A DNA stretch of 64,000 bases from Streptomyces albireticuli (lineage in GTDB: Bacteria > Actinomycetota > Actinomycetes > Streptomycetales > Streptomycetaceae). The position numbers were made by a program, and so were the translations under genes. This document shows, one piece after another, positions 11,028 through 18,947 of the stretch. Each line of letters begins with the position of its first letter. Position 1 is the stretch's first letter. The stretch is taken from NCBI RefSeq assembly GCF_021228125.1, contig NZ_JAJQQS010000022.1, forward strand, positions 62,001 to 126,000. Direction: 5' to 3'. The notes under the pieces were generated by a model. It saw only the letters and a program-made list of their open reading frames with translations. It ran no database searches and was not told the DNA's origin.

Positions 11028-11615
11028 TCAGCGAGCCGCCGTGTGACGGTGCGCCTCGGGCGCCCCGCCACCGGAGGTCAGCCGCGCCGCCCGGTGCGGG
11101 ACCGGACCGGGCGAGCGGGGCCGGCGCCCGCTGCGCCCCTCGCCGAGGATCCGCCAGCCGCTCGTGGTCAGTGTGATGTACGCGCCGCAGCGCAACCCGT
11201 GCAGGGTGCAGGCGTCCCGCAGCCCCCACATCCACGCCCCGTCCTCCTCCGTCCAGTGGGCCTCGCCGGTCCGGCAGTAGAGCAGCACGGCCCTCCGTAC
11301 CGGGGTGCGGCGGCGCAGGTCGTGGGGGATCACCAGACGCAGCTGGGTGAGGAGCGCGTTGCGGAGCTCCCAGCCGTCCGGCACCGTGGGCCGCCGGGCG
11401 AAGGACGCGCTCGCGGTCACCCGTTCCTCGTGGTCGAGGACGGCGACGACGGCCGTCGACGGCGCCGGCCGGTGCCGGGAGTGCAGACCGGTGATCACTT
11501 CGCGGGGGTTCCGCAGCAAAGGGATCCCGGCGGCGGCCCACTCGGCCGGTTCGAGCAGCCGGCCGATGCGGGGGCCGGAGTCGGCGGGCGGTGGCGGAGC
11601 GAAGCCGAAGGTCAT
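11028..11615 (-). CDS. Conserved hypothetical protein
   Basis: A 195-aa protein of unknown function. The N-terminal half has a hydrophobic-core pattern (GRLLEPAEWAAAGIPLLRN, TAVVAVLDHEERVTASASFA), and the central part is Arg/Trp-rich (RRAVLLYCRTGEAHWTEED). The C-terminus is Arg/Pro-rich and probably flexible. There is no signal peptide or TM segment. The ATG at 11615 has GGGAGG 4-9 nt upstream. It is convergent with the preceding gene and separated by a hairpin. Confidence 0.7.
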   Translation of the reverse strand: MTFGFAPPPPADSGPRIGRLLEPAEWAAAGIPLLRNPREVITGLHSRHRPAPSTAVVAVLDHEERVTASASFARRPTVPDGWELRNALLTQLRLVIPHDLRRRTPVRRAVLLYCRTGEAHWTEEDGAWMWGLRDACTLHGLRCGAYITLTTSGWRILGEGRSGRRPRSPGPVPHRAARLTSGGGAPEAHRHTAAR

Positions 11616-11851
11616 GTGCCTCCCTTCGTCTGCCGGCCCACGGGCGGGGACGGGCGCCGGGCCGGGGGAACGCGCGAGGGCAGTCCCGGCGAACCCGCGA
11701 GCGGTAAGGTCGGACGGGGCGGGGAGCCGCTCCAATTCTCCCGGCCGCACCGGCAGGCGGCAACGATCAATTGGCGCCACTCACGAGGGCCTGCTCCGTA
11801 CCGCCCTGCACCTTCCCGGACGTGCCCTTCCGCCCCGTCGGCCCCGCGTTC

Positions 11852-14017
11852 CTAGCCCTGCACCGCCAGCACCAGCGGGAGCACCTCCCGCGCACCGGCG
11901 CGCCGCAGCAGCCGGGCGGCCACCGCGAGCGTCCAGCCGGTGTCGGAGAGGTCATCCACCAGCAGGACGGGCCCACCGGCCTCGGCCAGGGCCGCGGCGA
12001 GCGGCGCCGGCACGGTCAGCGCGCCGTCCAACGCCCGCAGCCGCTGCGCGCTGTTGGTACGCGGCAGCCGGGTGTCCGTCTCCGTGTCCCGATAGGACAC
12101 CGTGCCGAGCAGGGGCATACGCCCGATCGTGGCGATGCGCTCGCCCAGCGACCCGATCAGCCGCGGCCGGGTCCGGGAGGCGACGGTGACCACGCCCACC
12201 GGCCGGGCGAGGGCGTCGGGAGCGCCCGTCGCCCAACCGCCCGGCCCCCGGGCCCAGTCGGCGAGGACGGTGACGACCGCGTCGGCCACGTCGTCGGGGA
12301 TGACGCAGTCCGGTGCCTGCGGGGCCAGGAGCGGCCGCAGCCGGTTGCCCCAGCCGATGTCGGAGAGCCTGCCGAGGGCCCGGCCGGGAGCGGCCTGCTC
12401 GCCCGCCGGGATGCGGCCCTTCAGATCGACGCCGACCGCGGCCATCCCCGTCGGCCACATCCGGCGCGGCTCGACCTCGACGCCCGGCCGCCCCAGCTCT
12501 CCCCGGGACGCGTCGAGCGCCACGGAGGACACCTCGGCGGTGAACCGGGAACCGGCGCAGTTGTCGCAGCGGCCGCAGGGGGCGGCCTGTTCGTCGTCGA
12601 GCTGGCGCCGCAGGAACTCCATACGGCATTCCGTGGTGGCGGCGTACTCGCGCATGGCCTGCTGTTCCGCCGCGCGCTGCCGGGCGACCCAGGCGTAGCG
12701 CTCGCCGTCGTAGGCCCACGGGCGGCCGGTCGCCGTCCAGCCACCACGGACGCGGTGCACCGCGCCGTCCACGTCGAGGACCTTGAGCATGGTCTCCAGG
12801 CGGGAGCGCCGCAGCTCGACCTGCGGCTCCAGGGCGGGCAGGGAGACGGGCCGGCCCGCCGCGGCCAGGACGTCCAGCGTGCGGCGGACCTGCTCCTCCG
12901 GGGGGAAGGCGAGGGAGGCGAAGTACTTCCAGATCGCCTCGTCCTCGCGGCCCGGCAGGAGGAGCACCTCGGCGTGCTCCACACCACGCCCGGCGCGTCC
13001 GACCTGCTGGTAGTAGGCGATGGGGGAGGAGGGCGAACCCAGATGGACCACGAAGCCCAGATCCGGCTTGTCGAAGCCCATGCCCAGCGCGGAGGTGGCG
13101 ACGAGCGCCTTGACGCGGTTGGCGAGGAGGTCCTCCTCCGCCTGCTGCCGGTCGGCGTTCTCCGTCTTGCCGGTGTACGAGGCGACCGTGTGGCCGCGCC
13201 GCCGCAGGAACGCCGTGACCTCCTCCGCCGCGGCCACCGTCAGGGTGTAGATGATGCCGGAACCCGGCAGATCACCGAGCCGGTCGGCGAGCCAGGCCAG
13301 CCGGTGGGCGGCGTCCGGAAGGTTCAGCACGCTCAGGCTGAGGCTCTCCCGGTCCAGCGGGCCCCGCAGCACGAGTGCCTCCTCGGCCCCTTCGCCCGTG
13401 CCCAGCTGCTCGGCGACGTCGGCGGTGACCCGGGCGTTGGCGGTGGCCGTCGTGGCGAGGACCGGGACGCCGGGCGACAGCTCGGCCAGCATCGTCCGCA
13501 GCCGGCGGTAGTCGGGCCGGAAGTCGTGACCCCAGTCGGAGATGCAGTGCGCCTCGTCGACGACCAGGAGGCCGGTGGCGGCCGCGAGCTTGGGCAGCAC
13601 ATGATCGCGGAAGTCGGGGTTGTTGAGCCGCTCCGGGCTGACCAGGAGCACATCGACCTCGCCCGCGGCCACTTCCGCCTGGACGGTGTCCCACTCCTCG
13701 GTGTTGGCGGAGTTGATCGTGCGCGCGCGGATACCGGCCCGCGCGGCGGCCTCCACCTGGTTGCGCATCAGCGCCAGCAGGGGCGAGACGATCACCGTGG
13801 GACCGCTGCCACGCTCGCGCAGCAGCGCCGTCGCCACGAAGTACACGGCGGACTTGCCCCAGCCCGTCCGCTGGACGACCAGCGCGCGGCGGTGATGGGC
13901 GACCAGCGCCTCGATCGCGAGCCACTGATCCTCGCGCAGTCTCGCCGTGCCCGTGGGGTCTCCGACGAGGCGGGCCAGGACGGTGTCGGCCGAGTGGCGC
14001 AGATCTTCGTTGGTCAT
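11852..14017 (-). CDS. recQ: RecQ-family ATP-dependent DNA helicase with phosphoribosyltransferase-like C-terminus
   Basis: A 721-aa 3'-5' superfamily 2 helicase. Walker A lies in VVQRTGWGKSAVYF, the DEAH box in VVDEAHCISDWGHDFRPDY, and motif VI in YYQQVGRAGRG. A zinc-binding region with CRMEF..CGRCDNC follows. Beyond the RecQ core, about 150 residues end in VLLVDDLSDTGWTL, which looks like the PRPP-binding loop of type I phosphoribosyltransferases (ComF-like). The ATG at 14017 is chosen for the GGGGG just upstream; a GTG at 14032 is possible. It is divergent from the DUF4192 gene across a gap with DnaA-box-like sites. The role is presumably recombination or repair. Confidence 0.93.
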   Translation of the reverse strand: MTNEDLRHSADTVLARLVGDPTGTARLREDQWLAIEALVAHHRRALVVQRTGWGKSAVYFVATALLRERGSGPTVIVSPLLALMRNQVEAAARAGIRARTINSANTEEWDTVQAEVAAGEVDVLLVSPERLNNPDFRDHVLPKLAAATGLLVVDEAHCISDWGHDFRPDYRRLRTMLAELSPGVPVLATTATANARVTADVAEQLGTGEGAEEALVLRGPLDRESLSLSVLNLPDAAHRLAWLADRLGDLPGSGIIYTLTVAAAEEVTAFLRRRGHTVASYTGKTENADRQQAEEDLLANRVKALVATSALGMGFDKPDLGFVVHLGSPSSPIAYYQQVGRAGRGVEHAEVLLLPGREDEAIWKYFASLAFPPEEQVRRTLDVLAAAGRPVSLPALEPQVELRRSRLETMLKVLDVDGAVHRVRGGWTATGRPWAYDGERYAWVARQRAAEQQAMREYAATTECRMEFLRRQLDDEQAAPCGRCDNCAGSRFTAEVSSVALDASRGELGRPGVEVEPRRMWPTGMAAVGVDLKGRIPAGEQAAPGRALGRLSDIGWGNRLRPLLAPQAPDCVIPDDVADAVVTVLADWARGPGGWATGAPDALARPVGVVTVASRTRPRLIGSLGERIATIGRMPLLGTVSYRDTETDTRLPRTNSAQRLRALDGALTVPAPLAAALAEAGGPVLLVDDLSDTGWTLAVAARLLRRAGAREVLPLVLAVQG

Positions 14018-14068
14018 GCCCCCATGCAACACGAGACCACTGACATCGCGCGAACGAGGCCGTTCTCC

Positions 14069-14077
14069 TGTGGAAAA
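14069..14077 (-). promoter_or_regulatory. DnaA-box-like site (reverse)
   Basis: Read on the minus strand this is TTTTCCACA, one mismatch from the TTATCCACA/TTGTCCACA consensus. It is the first of three sites in the recQ/DUF4192 gap. Confidence 0.45.
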
Positions 14078-14124
14078 CCCGGAGAGCGCGGTGCGACGGG
14101 AGGGCGGCGCGGCGCGAGGGACCG

Positions 14125-14133
14125 TTGTCCACA
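14125..14133 (+). promoter_or_regulatory. DnaA box
   Basis: TTGTCCACA matches the preferred Streptomyces DnaA box exactly. Confidence 0.6.
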
Positions 14134-14160
14134 GGGATTCGTAGGACCATCATTCCGGAG

Positions 14161-14169
14161 TTATCCACA
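14161..14169 (+). promoter_or_regulatory. DnaA box
   Basis: TTATCCACA matches the classical DnaA box exactly and lies 36 bp from the preceding box in the same orientation. Confidence 0.6.
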
Positions 14170-14209
14170 GGGCTGGTGGGCCGTGCCGGATCCACGCGAC
14201 TCTCTCGCC

Positions 14210-15589
14210 ATGACTCAGCACAACGACTCGTCCCGCCCGTCCACCCCCACCGCCTCCGGCCCGCACGCGGAACAGCAGGTCACGCTGTGCAGCCCGGCCG
14301 AGCTGGCCGACGCGCTCCCGTACCTCCTGGGCTTCCGGCCCGACGACAGCGTCGTGATGGTCGCGCTGCACGGTGAGCGCGGCCGCTTCGGGGGCCGGCT
14401 CAGGCTCGGCATCCCGCCCGTCAGCGAGGAATGGCCCGACGTCTGCGCCCTGCTCGCCGAGACGCTGCTGACCGGCAGCAGCAAGCGTGGCGCCCGCCCC
14501 GACGGAGTCGTCCTCTTCTTCTGCCAGGACCCGGCCCCCGGCGAGACCGCGCGCGAGGTGATGGAGCGGCTCCAGCCACTCGCCCAGACCCTGCGCCTCG
14601 CGTGCGGGCGCCTCGAGATGCCGGTCCACGAGGCACTCTGCATCTCCGACGGCCGCTTCTGGTCCTACTGCTGCCCCGACCCCCGCTGCTGCCCGCCCGA
14701 CGGCACACCCCTGGCCCTCCCCGGCACCTCCGTCATGGCGGCCGCCGCCACCTACGCGGGAATCGAGGTGCGGGGATCGCTGCGCCAGATGGAAGCCCGG
14801 TTCGCGTCCCTCACGGGCGACTGCGCCGACGAGCAGGAGCGGGCGCTCGACGCGGCGGCCTTCGCCCTGGTGCCACGCATCCTCCGCGACGCGGACTGCG
14901 AGGGCGTGCGGCAGGAGACGCTGGAGCTCACCGGCCGGCTGGTCCGCCGCTTCGACGAGGCGCCGCCGGTGCCCGGACGGGCCGAGTCCGACGCCCGCGA
15001 CGACACCCTCCTCACCGCCGAGGAGGCCGCGGCGGTGATCATCGGGCTCCAGGACCGTACGACGCGCGACCGCGCCGCCGAATGGATGGAGGGCCCGCAG
15101 GCCCCGGCGGTGCTGCGGGTGTGGCGGGCCGTCGCCCGGCGCTGCGTGCCGCCGTACACCGAGCACGCGACCGCTCCCGTGACCCTCGCGGGCTGGGTCG
15201 CCTGGTCCATCGGCGACCACCCCGAGGCCCGCGTCGCGCTCAGCCGCGCGCTGGGCCTCGACCCCCGGTATCTGTTCGCCCAGCTCCTGCACCGCGCGTG
15301 CAACGAGGGCCTGGACCCGGAGCCGCTGCGCAACTGCCTGCGCCGGGAACAGGCCGACCGGGCCTTGCGGACCGCCGTGCGCGCCGAGACCGCCGCGACC
15401 CGGGTGGAGGCGGCGGCCCCGACGGCGGAGGAGGAGCGGCCGCGACGTGCCGCGCGGCGCGGCGGCCGACCGGGCGGGCCCGTCGCCGGCACCGGTCCGG
15501 GGGGTCCGACCGGACCCGCCGGGCGCCCGCGTGTGCGGCGCAGGAGCGTGGCGCGCGAGGTGCGTGACAGGCAGGAGGGATCCCAGTGA
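14210..15589 (+). CDS. DUF4192 domain-containing protein
   Basis: A 459-aa actinobacterial protein. The DUF4192 signature is visible in LCSPAELADALPYLLGFRPDDSVVMVALHG and FFCQDPAPGETAREVMERL. The middle part has TPR-like segments at WVAWSIGDHPEARVALSRALGLDP, and about 70 residues at the end are Arg/Gly/Pro-rich and disordered. Cysteines in YCCPDPRCCPPDG could bind metal. No reaction is known for the family. The start codon lies just after the DnaA-box cluster. Its stop overlaps a possible GTG start of the next gene. Confidence 0.88.
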   Translation: MTQHNDSSRPSTPTASGPHAEQQVTLCSPAELADALPYLLGFRPDDSVVMVALHGERGRFGGRLRLGIPPVSEEWPDVCALLAETLLTGSSKRGARPDGVVLFFCQDPAPGETAREVMERLQPLAQTLRLACGRLEMPVHEALCISDGRFWSYCCPDPRCCPPDGTPLALPGTSVMAAAATYAGIEVRGSLRQMEARFASLTGDCADEQERALDAAAFALVPRILRDADCEGVRQETLELTGRLVRRFDEAPPVPGRAESDARDDTLLTAEEAAAVIIGLQDRTTRDRAAEWMEGPQAPAVLRVWRAVARRCVPPYTEHATAPVTLAGWVAWSIGDHPEARVALSRALGLDPRYLFAQLLHRACNEGLDPEPLRNCLRREQADRALRTAVRAETAATRVEAAAPTAEEERPRRAARRGGRPGGPVAGTGPGGPTGPAGRPRVRRRSVAREVRDRQEGSQ

Positions 15590-15726
15590 TGCCCCTCGGC
15601 GCGGCCGGGGCCCGCGACGTGCCGTGCGTCACCGTGACTTCGACCGGCCCGGTGCCGTTCATCCGGGTGGCCCGTAAGCGTTGCCCGTCGTCCTGGGCCA
15701 AGACACCCGCAGGGGAGTGCAGACAC

Positions 15727-17784
15727 GTGCAAGGCATCGCCCCCCAAGGCAGGCCGGCCCACCGGCCCCCGGCGCCGCAGCAGCGGACGGGCGGCGCGCG
15801 GCCGCCCGGACCACAGCCCGTGCACACGGCCCTGATCTGTGTCGCGCTGCCCGCCCTGGCCATCTCCGGCGAGCACGGACAGATGACCGGCCAGGGCCTC
15901 GACGGCTTCTACCGCGGTGGGCGGCGGATCCTCGCGCGCTGTCTGGTGCGGGTCGGCGGCGAGCCGCCGCTGCCCGTGCAAGGCCGGATGCTCGCCGCCG
16001 ACCGGGCCCGCTTCGTGGGCACCGTGCGGACCGCCGCGGACTCCGGCCCGGATCCGGCCGTCACGGTCGAACGGCTCCGCTCCGCCGAGGGCGTGGAGCG
16101 GGTGGTCCTGCGCAGCACCGCCGGGCGCCCGCTGCGGCTCCGGGTGGAGGTGTCCCTGGGCACCGACCTGGCCGAGCTGGGCGCGGTCGCGGCGGGCGTG
16201 CCCGGCCCGGAGGTGCCCGCCGCCGTGCACGCCTCCGGACTGCGGTGGACGGCGCCCGGCGCACAGGCCGTGGTCACGGCCGAGCCCGCGCCCGGCGACA
16301 CCCTGGCCTCCGCCGGCCTGCTGTGCTGGGAGATCGACCTGCCCCCCGGCGGCACCCGGGCCATCGAGCTCCGCGCGGGGCTGGAGCAGCCGGGCAGGGT
16401 ACGCCCGCCCGAGACCGCCGCCTCCCACGGCCGGGGCGCCACCCTGCCCTGGGGCGACGCGGAGGCCGACGGGGACGACCCCCGCGCGGCCGCCCTCTTC
16501 GCGACGGCGCTCGACGACCTGCGGGCGCTGCTGCTGCGCGACCCCGCGCAGCCGGGCGACGTGCACCTGGCGGCCGGGGTTCCCTGGCGCTGCGGACTGG
16601 CCCCGGCCGAGGCCCTCTGGGCGGCCCGGATGACGCTGCCGCTGGGCGTGCGGGTCGCCGCCGGGACCCTGCGGACCCTGGCCCGTACGCAGATCGCGGG
16701 CACCGGGCCGGACCGGGGGAGCTTCCCCGGCGCGCTGCGCCACGCGGGGGCCCATCTGCCGCCCGGGTGCACGGGCATCGAGGCGACGCTGCTCTTCCCG
16801 GTCGTCCTCGCGGAGGCCAGGCGGTGGGGGTTGCCCGAGCGGGAGACGCTGGCGCTGCTGCCCGCCGCCGAGCGGTGCCTGGAGTGGCTGTGGTCGGCGG
16901 TCGCGGCGGGCGGCACGGCGGCGGGCGGCTGTCTCGCCGATCCGCTGCCCACCGGGCCGTACCGCTGCGAGGTGCAGGCGCACGCCCACCGGGCGGCGCT
17001 GCTCGGGGCGGACCTCCTGGAAGCCCACGGGCGGCCCGGGGCGGAGCGCTGGCGGGGCTGGGCCGCCGGTCTGCGGAGCCGCTTCCGTGAGGAGTTCTGG
17101 ATCGAGGATCCCGGGGGCGGCCGCCCCGCCGCCGCCCGGACGCCCGACGGGCGCCTGATACCGCACCTCGGCTCCGCCGCCGCGCACCTCCTCGACACCG
17201 GCCTGCTCGGAGCGGGCGACCACGCTCCCGGGCTGCTCGACAAGGTGCGGACCGAGCAATTGGCCCGGCTGCTCGGCGGGCCCGCCCTCGACTCCGGCTG
17301 GGGGCTGCGCAGCCTCGGCGCGAAGGAGCCCGGGCACAATCCGTTCGGGCACCGCAGCGGGGCCGTGCGGGTCCACGAGACGGCCGTGGCCGTGGCGGGC
17401 CTGGCCGTCGCCGGTTACGAGAAGGAGGCGGGCGGGCTGCTGCGCGGCGTCATCGACGCCGCCGAGTCCTTCGGCCACCGGCTGCCGGAGATGTACGCGG
17501 GCGAGCAGCGCGCGACCGGCAGCGCCCCGCTGCCGCACCCGGCGGCCTGCCGGCCGGCCGCGGTCGCCGCCGCGGGCGCGGTGCAGCTGCTGACCACGCT
17601 CGCGGGGGTGCGGCCCGATGTACCGGCGGGCAGTGTGGCCGTCCGCCCGCTGCGCACGGCACCGCTCGGCGCGCTGCGATTCACCGGTCTGCGCGTGGCC
17701 GAGCAGCCGTTCGCGGTGCGGATCAGCCGACTCGGGCTCGGGATGGTCGAGGAAGCGGCCGATGGCCTGCAGCTGGGGGTGTGA
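15727..17784 (+). CDS. Glycogen-debranching-enzyme-like protein (amylo-alpha-1,6-glucosidase family)
   Basis: A 685-aa protein whose N-terminus (HTALICVALPALAISGEHG, then GLDGFYRGGRRILARCLVRV) matches the N-terminal domain of actinobacterial debranching enzymes. The middle and C-terminal parts follow a six-hairpin (alpha/alpha)6 glycosidase plan (WAARMTLPLGVRVAAGTLRTLA, CLADPLPTGPYRCEVQAHAHRA). It probably acts on alpha-glucan or a related carbohydrate. The start is uncertain: GTG 15727 has AGGGGAG upstream, but a frame start at 15586/15589 overlaps the DUF4192 stop and has an excellent AGGAGGG at 15573; the extra residues look poorly conserved. The next gene is a sugar- or NAD-type Nudix regulator. 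Confidence 0.85.
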   Translation: MQGIAPQGRPAHRPPAPQQRTGGARPPGPQPVHTALICVALPALAISGEHGQMTGQGLDGFYRGGRRILARCLVRVGGEPPLPVQGRMLAADRARFVGTVRTAADSGPDPAVTVERLRSAEGVERVVLRSTAGRPLRLRVEVSLGTDLAELGAVAAGVPGPEVPAAVHASGLRWTAPGAQAVVTAEPAPGDTLASAGLLCWEIDLPPGGTRAIELRAGLEQPGRVRPPETAASHGRGATLPWGDAEADGDDPRAAALFATALDDLRALLLRDPAQPGDVHLAAGVPWRCGLAPAEALWAARMTLPLGVRVAAGTLRTLARTQIAGTGPDRGSFPGALRHAGAHLPPGCTGIEATLLFPVVLAEARRWGLPERETLALLPAAERCLEWLWSAVAAGGTAAGGCLADPLPTGPYRCEVQAHAHRAALLGADLLEAHGRPGAERWRGWAAGLRSRFREEFWIEDPGGGRPAAARTPDGRLIPHLGSAAAHLLDTGLLGAGDHAPGLLDKVRTEQLARLLGGPALDSGWGLRSLGAKEPGHNPFGHRSGAVRVHETAVAVAGLAVAGYEKEAGGLLRGVIDAAESFGHRLPEMYAGEQRATGSAPLPHPAACRPAAVAAAGAVQLLTTLAGVRPDVPAGSVAVRPLRTAPLGALRFTGLRVAEQPFAVRISRLGLGMVEEAADGLQLGV

Positions 17785-17832
17785 GTGGGACTCTTCGACG
17801 AGACGCTTCAGGGGCGTCCCCAAGACCCTGTT

Positions 17833-17853
17833 TATCGTCAGGCAGACGACTAT
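17833..17853. promoter_or_regulatory. Candidate NrtR-type operator
   Basis: An inverted repeat with arms TCGTC / GACGA around AGGCA, flanked by TA/CTAT, lies 10 bp before the ATG of the Nudix regulator. Spacing and half-sites resemble Nudix-type repressor operators; autoregulation is inferred. Confidence 0.4.
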
Positions 17854-17862
17854 GATCGCGTC

Positions 17863-18624
17863 ATGCCCTACGACCCGTCGGCCTTTCCGCCCTTCGCTGT
17901 CACTGTCGACCTGGTCGTGCTCACCGTGCGCCGCCACGCGCTGTGCGCGCTCGCCGTCCGCCGTGGCGAGCCTCCCTATCAGGGTCGCTGGGCGCTCCCG
18001 GGCGGGTTCGTACGGGGCGACGAGGACCTTTCGACGGCGGCCGCGCGGGAGCTCGCCGAGGAGACCGGGCTGCACGCCCATGACCCCGCCGGGCCGCTGC
18101 TGCCCAACGCCGCCCACCTCGAACAGCTCGCCACCTACGGCGATCCCAAGCGCGACCCCCGGATGCGGGTGGTCAGCGTGGCGCATCTCGCGCTGGCGCC
18201 GGACCTGCCCGCACCGCGCGCGGGCGGTGACGCGCGGAGCGCGCGCTGGGCGCCCGTCGAGGATCTGCTGGACCAGGAGGTCGGGTACGCCCGCGAGGAC
18301 GAGCTGGCGGCTCCGCTCGCCTTCGACCACGCGCGGATCCTCGCGGACGGCGTCGAGCGCGCCCGTTCCAAGATCGAGTACTCCTCGCTCGCCACCGCCT
18401 TCTGTCCCCAGGAATTCACCGTGGGAGAGCTGCGCCGGGTGTACGAGGCGGTGTGGGGCGTCGCGCTGGATCCGCGCAACTTCCACCGCAAGGTGACCGG
18501 TACACCGGGCTTCCTGGTGCCGACGGGAGGGACGACGACGCGTCAGGGCGGGCGACCGGCCCAGCTCTTCCGGGCCGGCGGGGCCACGCTGCTCAATCCG
18601 CCGATGCTGCGCCCGGAGGCGTAG
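17863..18624 (+). CDS. Nudix hydrolase/NrtR-type transcriptional regulator
   Basis: The 253-aa protein joins an N-terminal Nudix domain to a C-terminal winged helix (FTVGELRRVYEAVWGVALDPRNFHRKV), the architecture of NrtR regulators of NAD or sugar metabolism. The Nudix box (G48 to about L70, GFVRGDE...RELAEETGL) is fully canonical, so catalysis remains possible; many NrtR proteins have lost it. ADP-ribose or related compounds are ligands in characterised members. The ATG at 17863 follows the candidate operator. It lies downstream of the debranching-like gene. Confidence 0.9.
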   Translation: MPYDPSAFPPFAVTVDLVVLTVRRHALCALAVRRGEPPYQGRWALPGGFVRGDEDLSTAAARELAEETGLHAHDPAGPLLPNAAHLEQLATYGDPKRDPRMRVVSVAHLALAPDLPAPRAGGDARSARWAPVEDLLDQEVGYAREDELAAPLAFDHARILADGVERARSKIEYSSLATAFCPQEFTVGELRRVYEAVWGVALDPRNFHRKVTGTPGFLVPTGGTTTRQGGRPAQLFRAGGATLLNPPMLRPEA

Positions 18625-18947
18625 CGGCCCGCCGGGCTGGCGCCTTTCCTTTTCCTGCCCCCTGCCCCCTGCCCCCTGCCCCCTGCCCGCCTGCCCGCCT
18701 GCCCGCCTGCCCGCCTGCCCGCCTGCCCGCCTGCCCGCCTGTTCCTTTCCTGGTGGGGTGGAGGCAGGTCGGCGAGCCCGGTGGGCCTGTCTCCGTGCTC
18801 CGGGTGTGAGGGTGCGGACACGGCAACACACGAGGCGCGTGCATTGCGTAACAAATAGGACATACCGGGTTACCGTGCTGCCGTACGTCCTCACGCTCGC
18901 GTGCGCCCTGGCGCCGCCGAGCCGTCTCACGCCCTGCGGGAGAAGCC
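18625..18947. other. Intergenic region with repeat array and presumed promoter
   Basis: The first half is a C-rich tandem array (see repeat). The second half has an AT-richer patch around 18838-18880 (GCGTAACAAATAGGACATAC) that probably holds the promoter of the ABC transporter gene. No gene is supported. Confidence 0.5.
18654..18741. repeat. Tandem array of 7-bp and 8-bp units
   Basis: Five CCTGCCC units (18654-18688) are followed by six GCCTGCCC units (18689-18736) and a partial one. The change of unit by one inserted G suggests replication slippage. Confidence 0.95.

Noticed and set aside
11771..14141. Long open frame on the plus strand opposite recQ, joined to the DUF4192 gene
   Set aside because: It is an antisense shadow of recQ with Arg/Gly/Pro-rich low-complexity sequence; the real DUF4192 protein starts at 14210.
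15586..15726. Upstream extension of the debranching-like protein from GTG 15586/ATG 15589
   Set aside because: Kept only as an alternative: the ribosome-binding site is good, but the extra residues show no family similarity and the segment reads more like a leader.
18664..18741. Repeat array as a possible CRISPR
   Set aside because: Units are only 7-8 bp and contiguous, with no spacers and no cas genes in the window.
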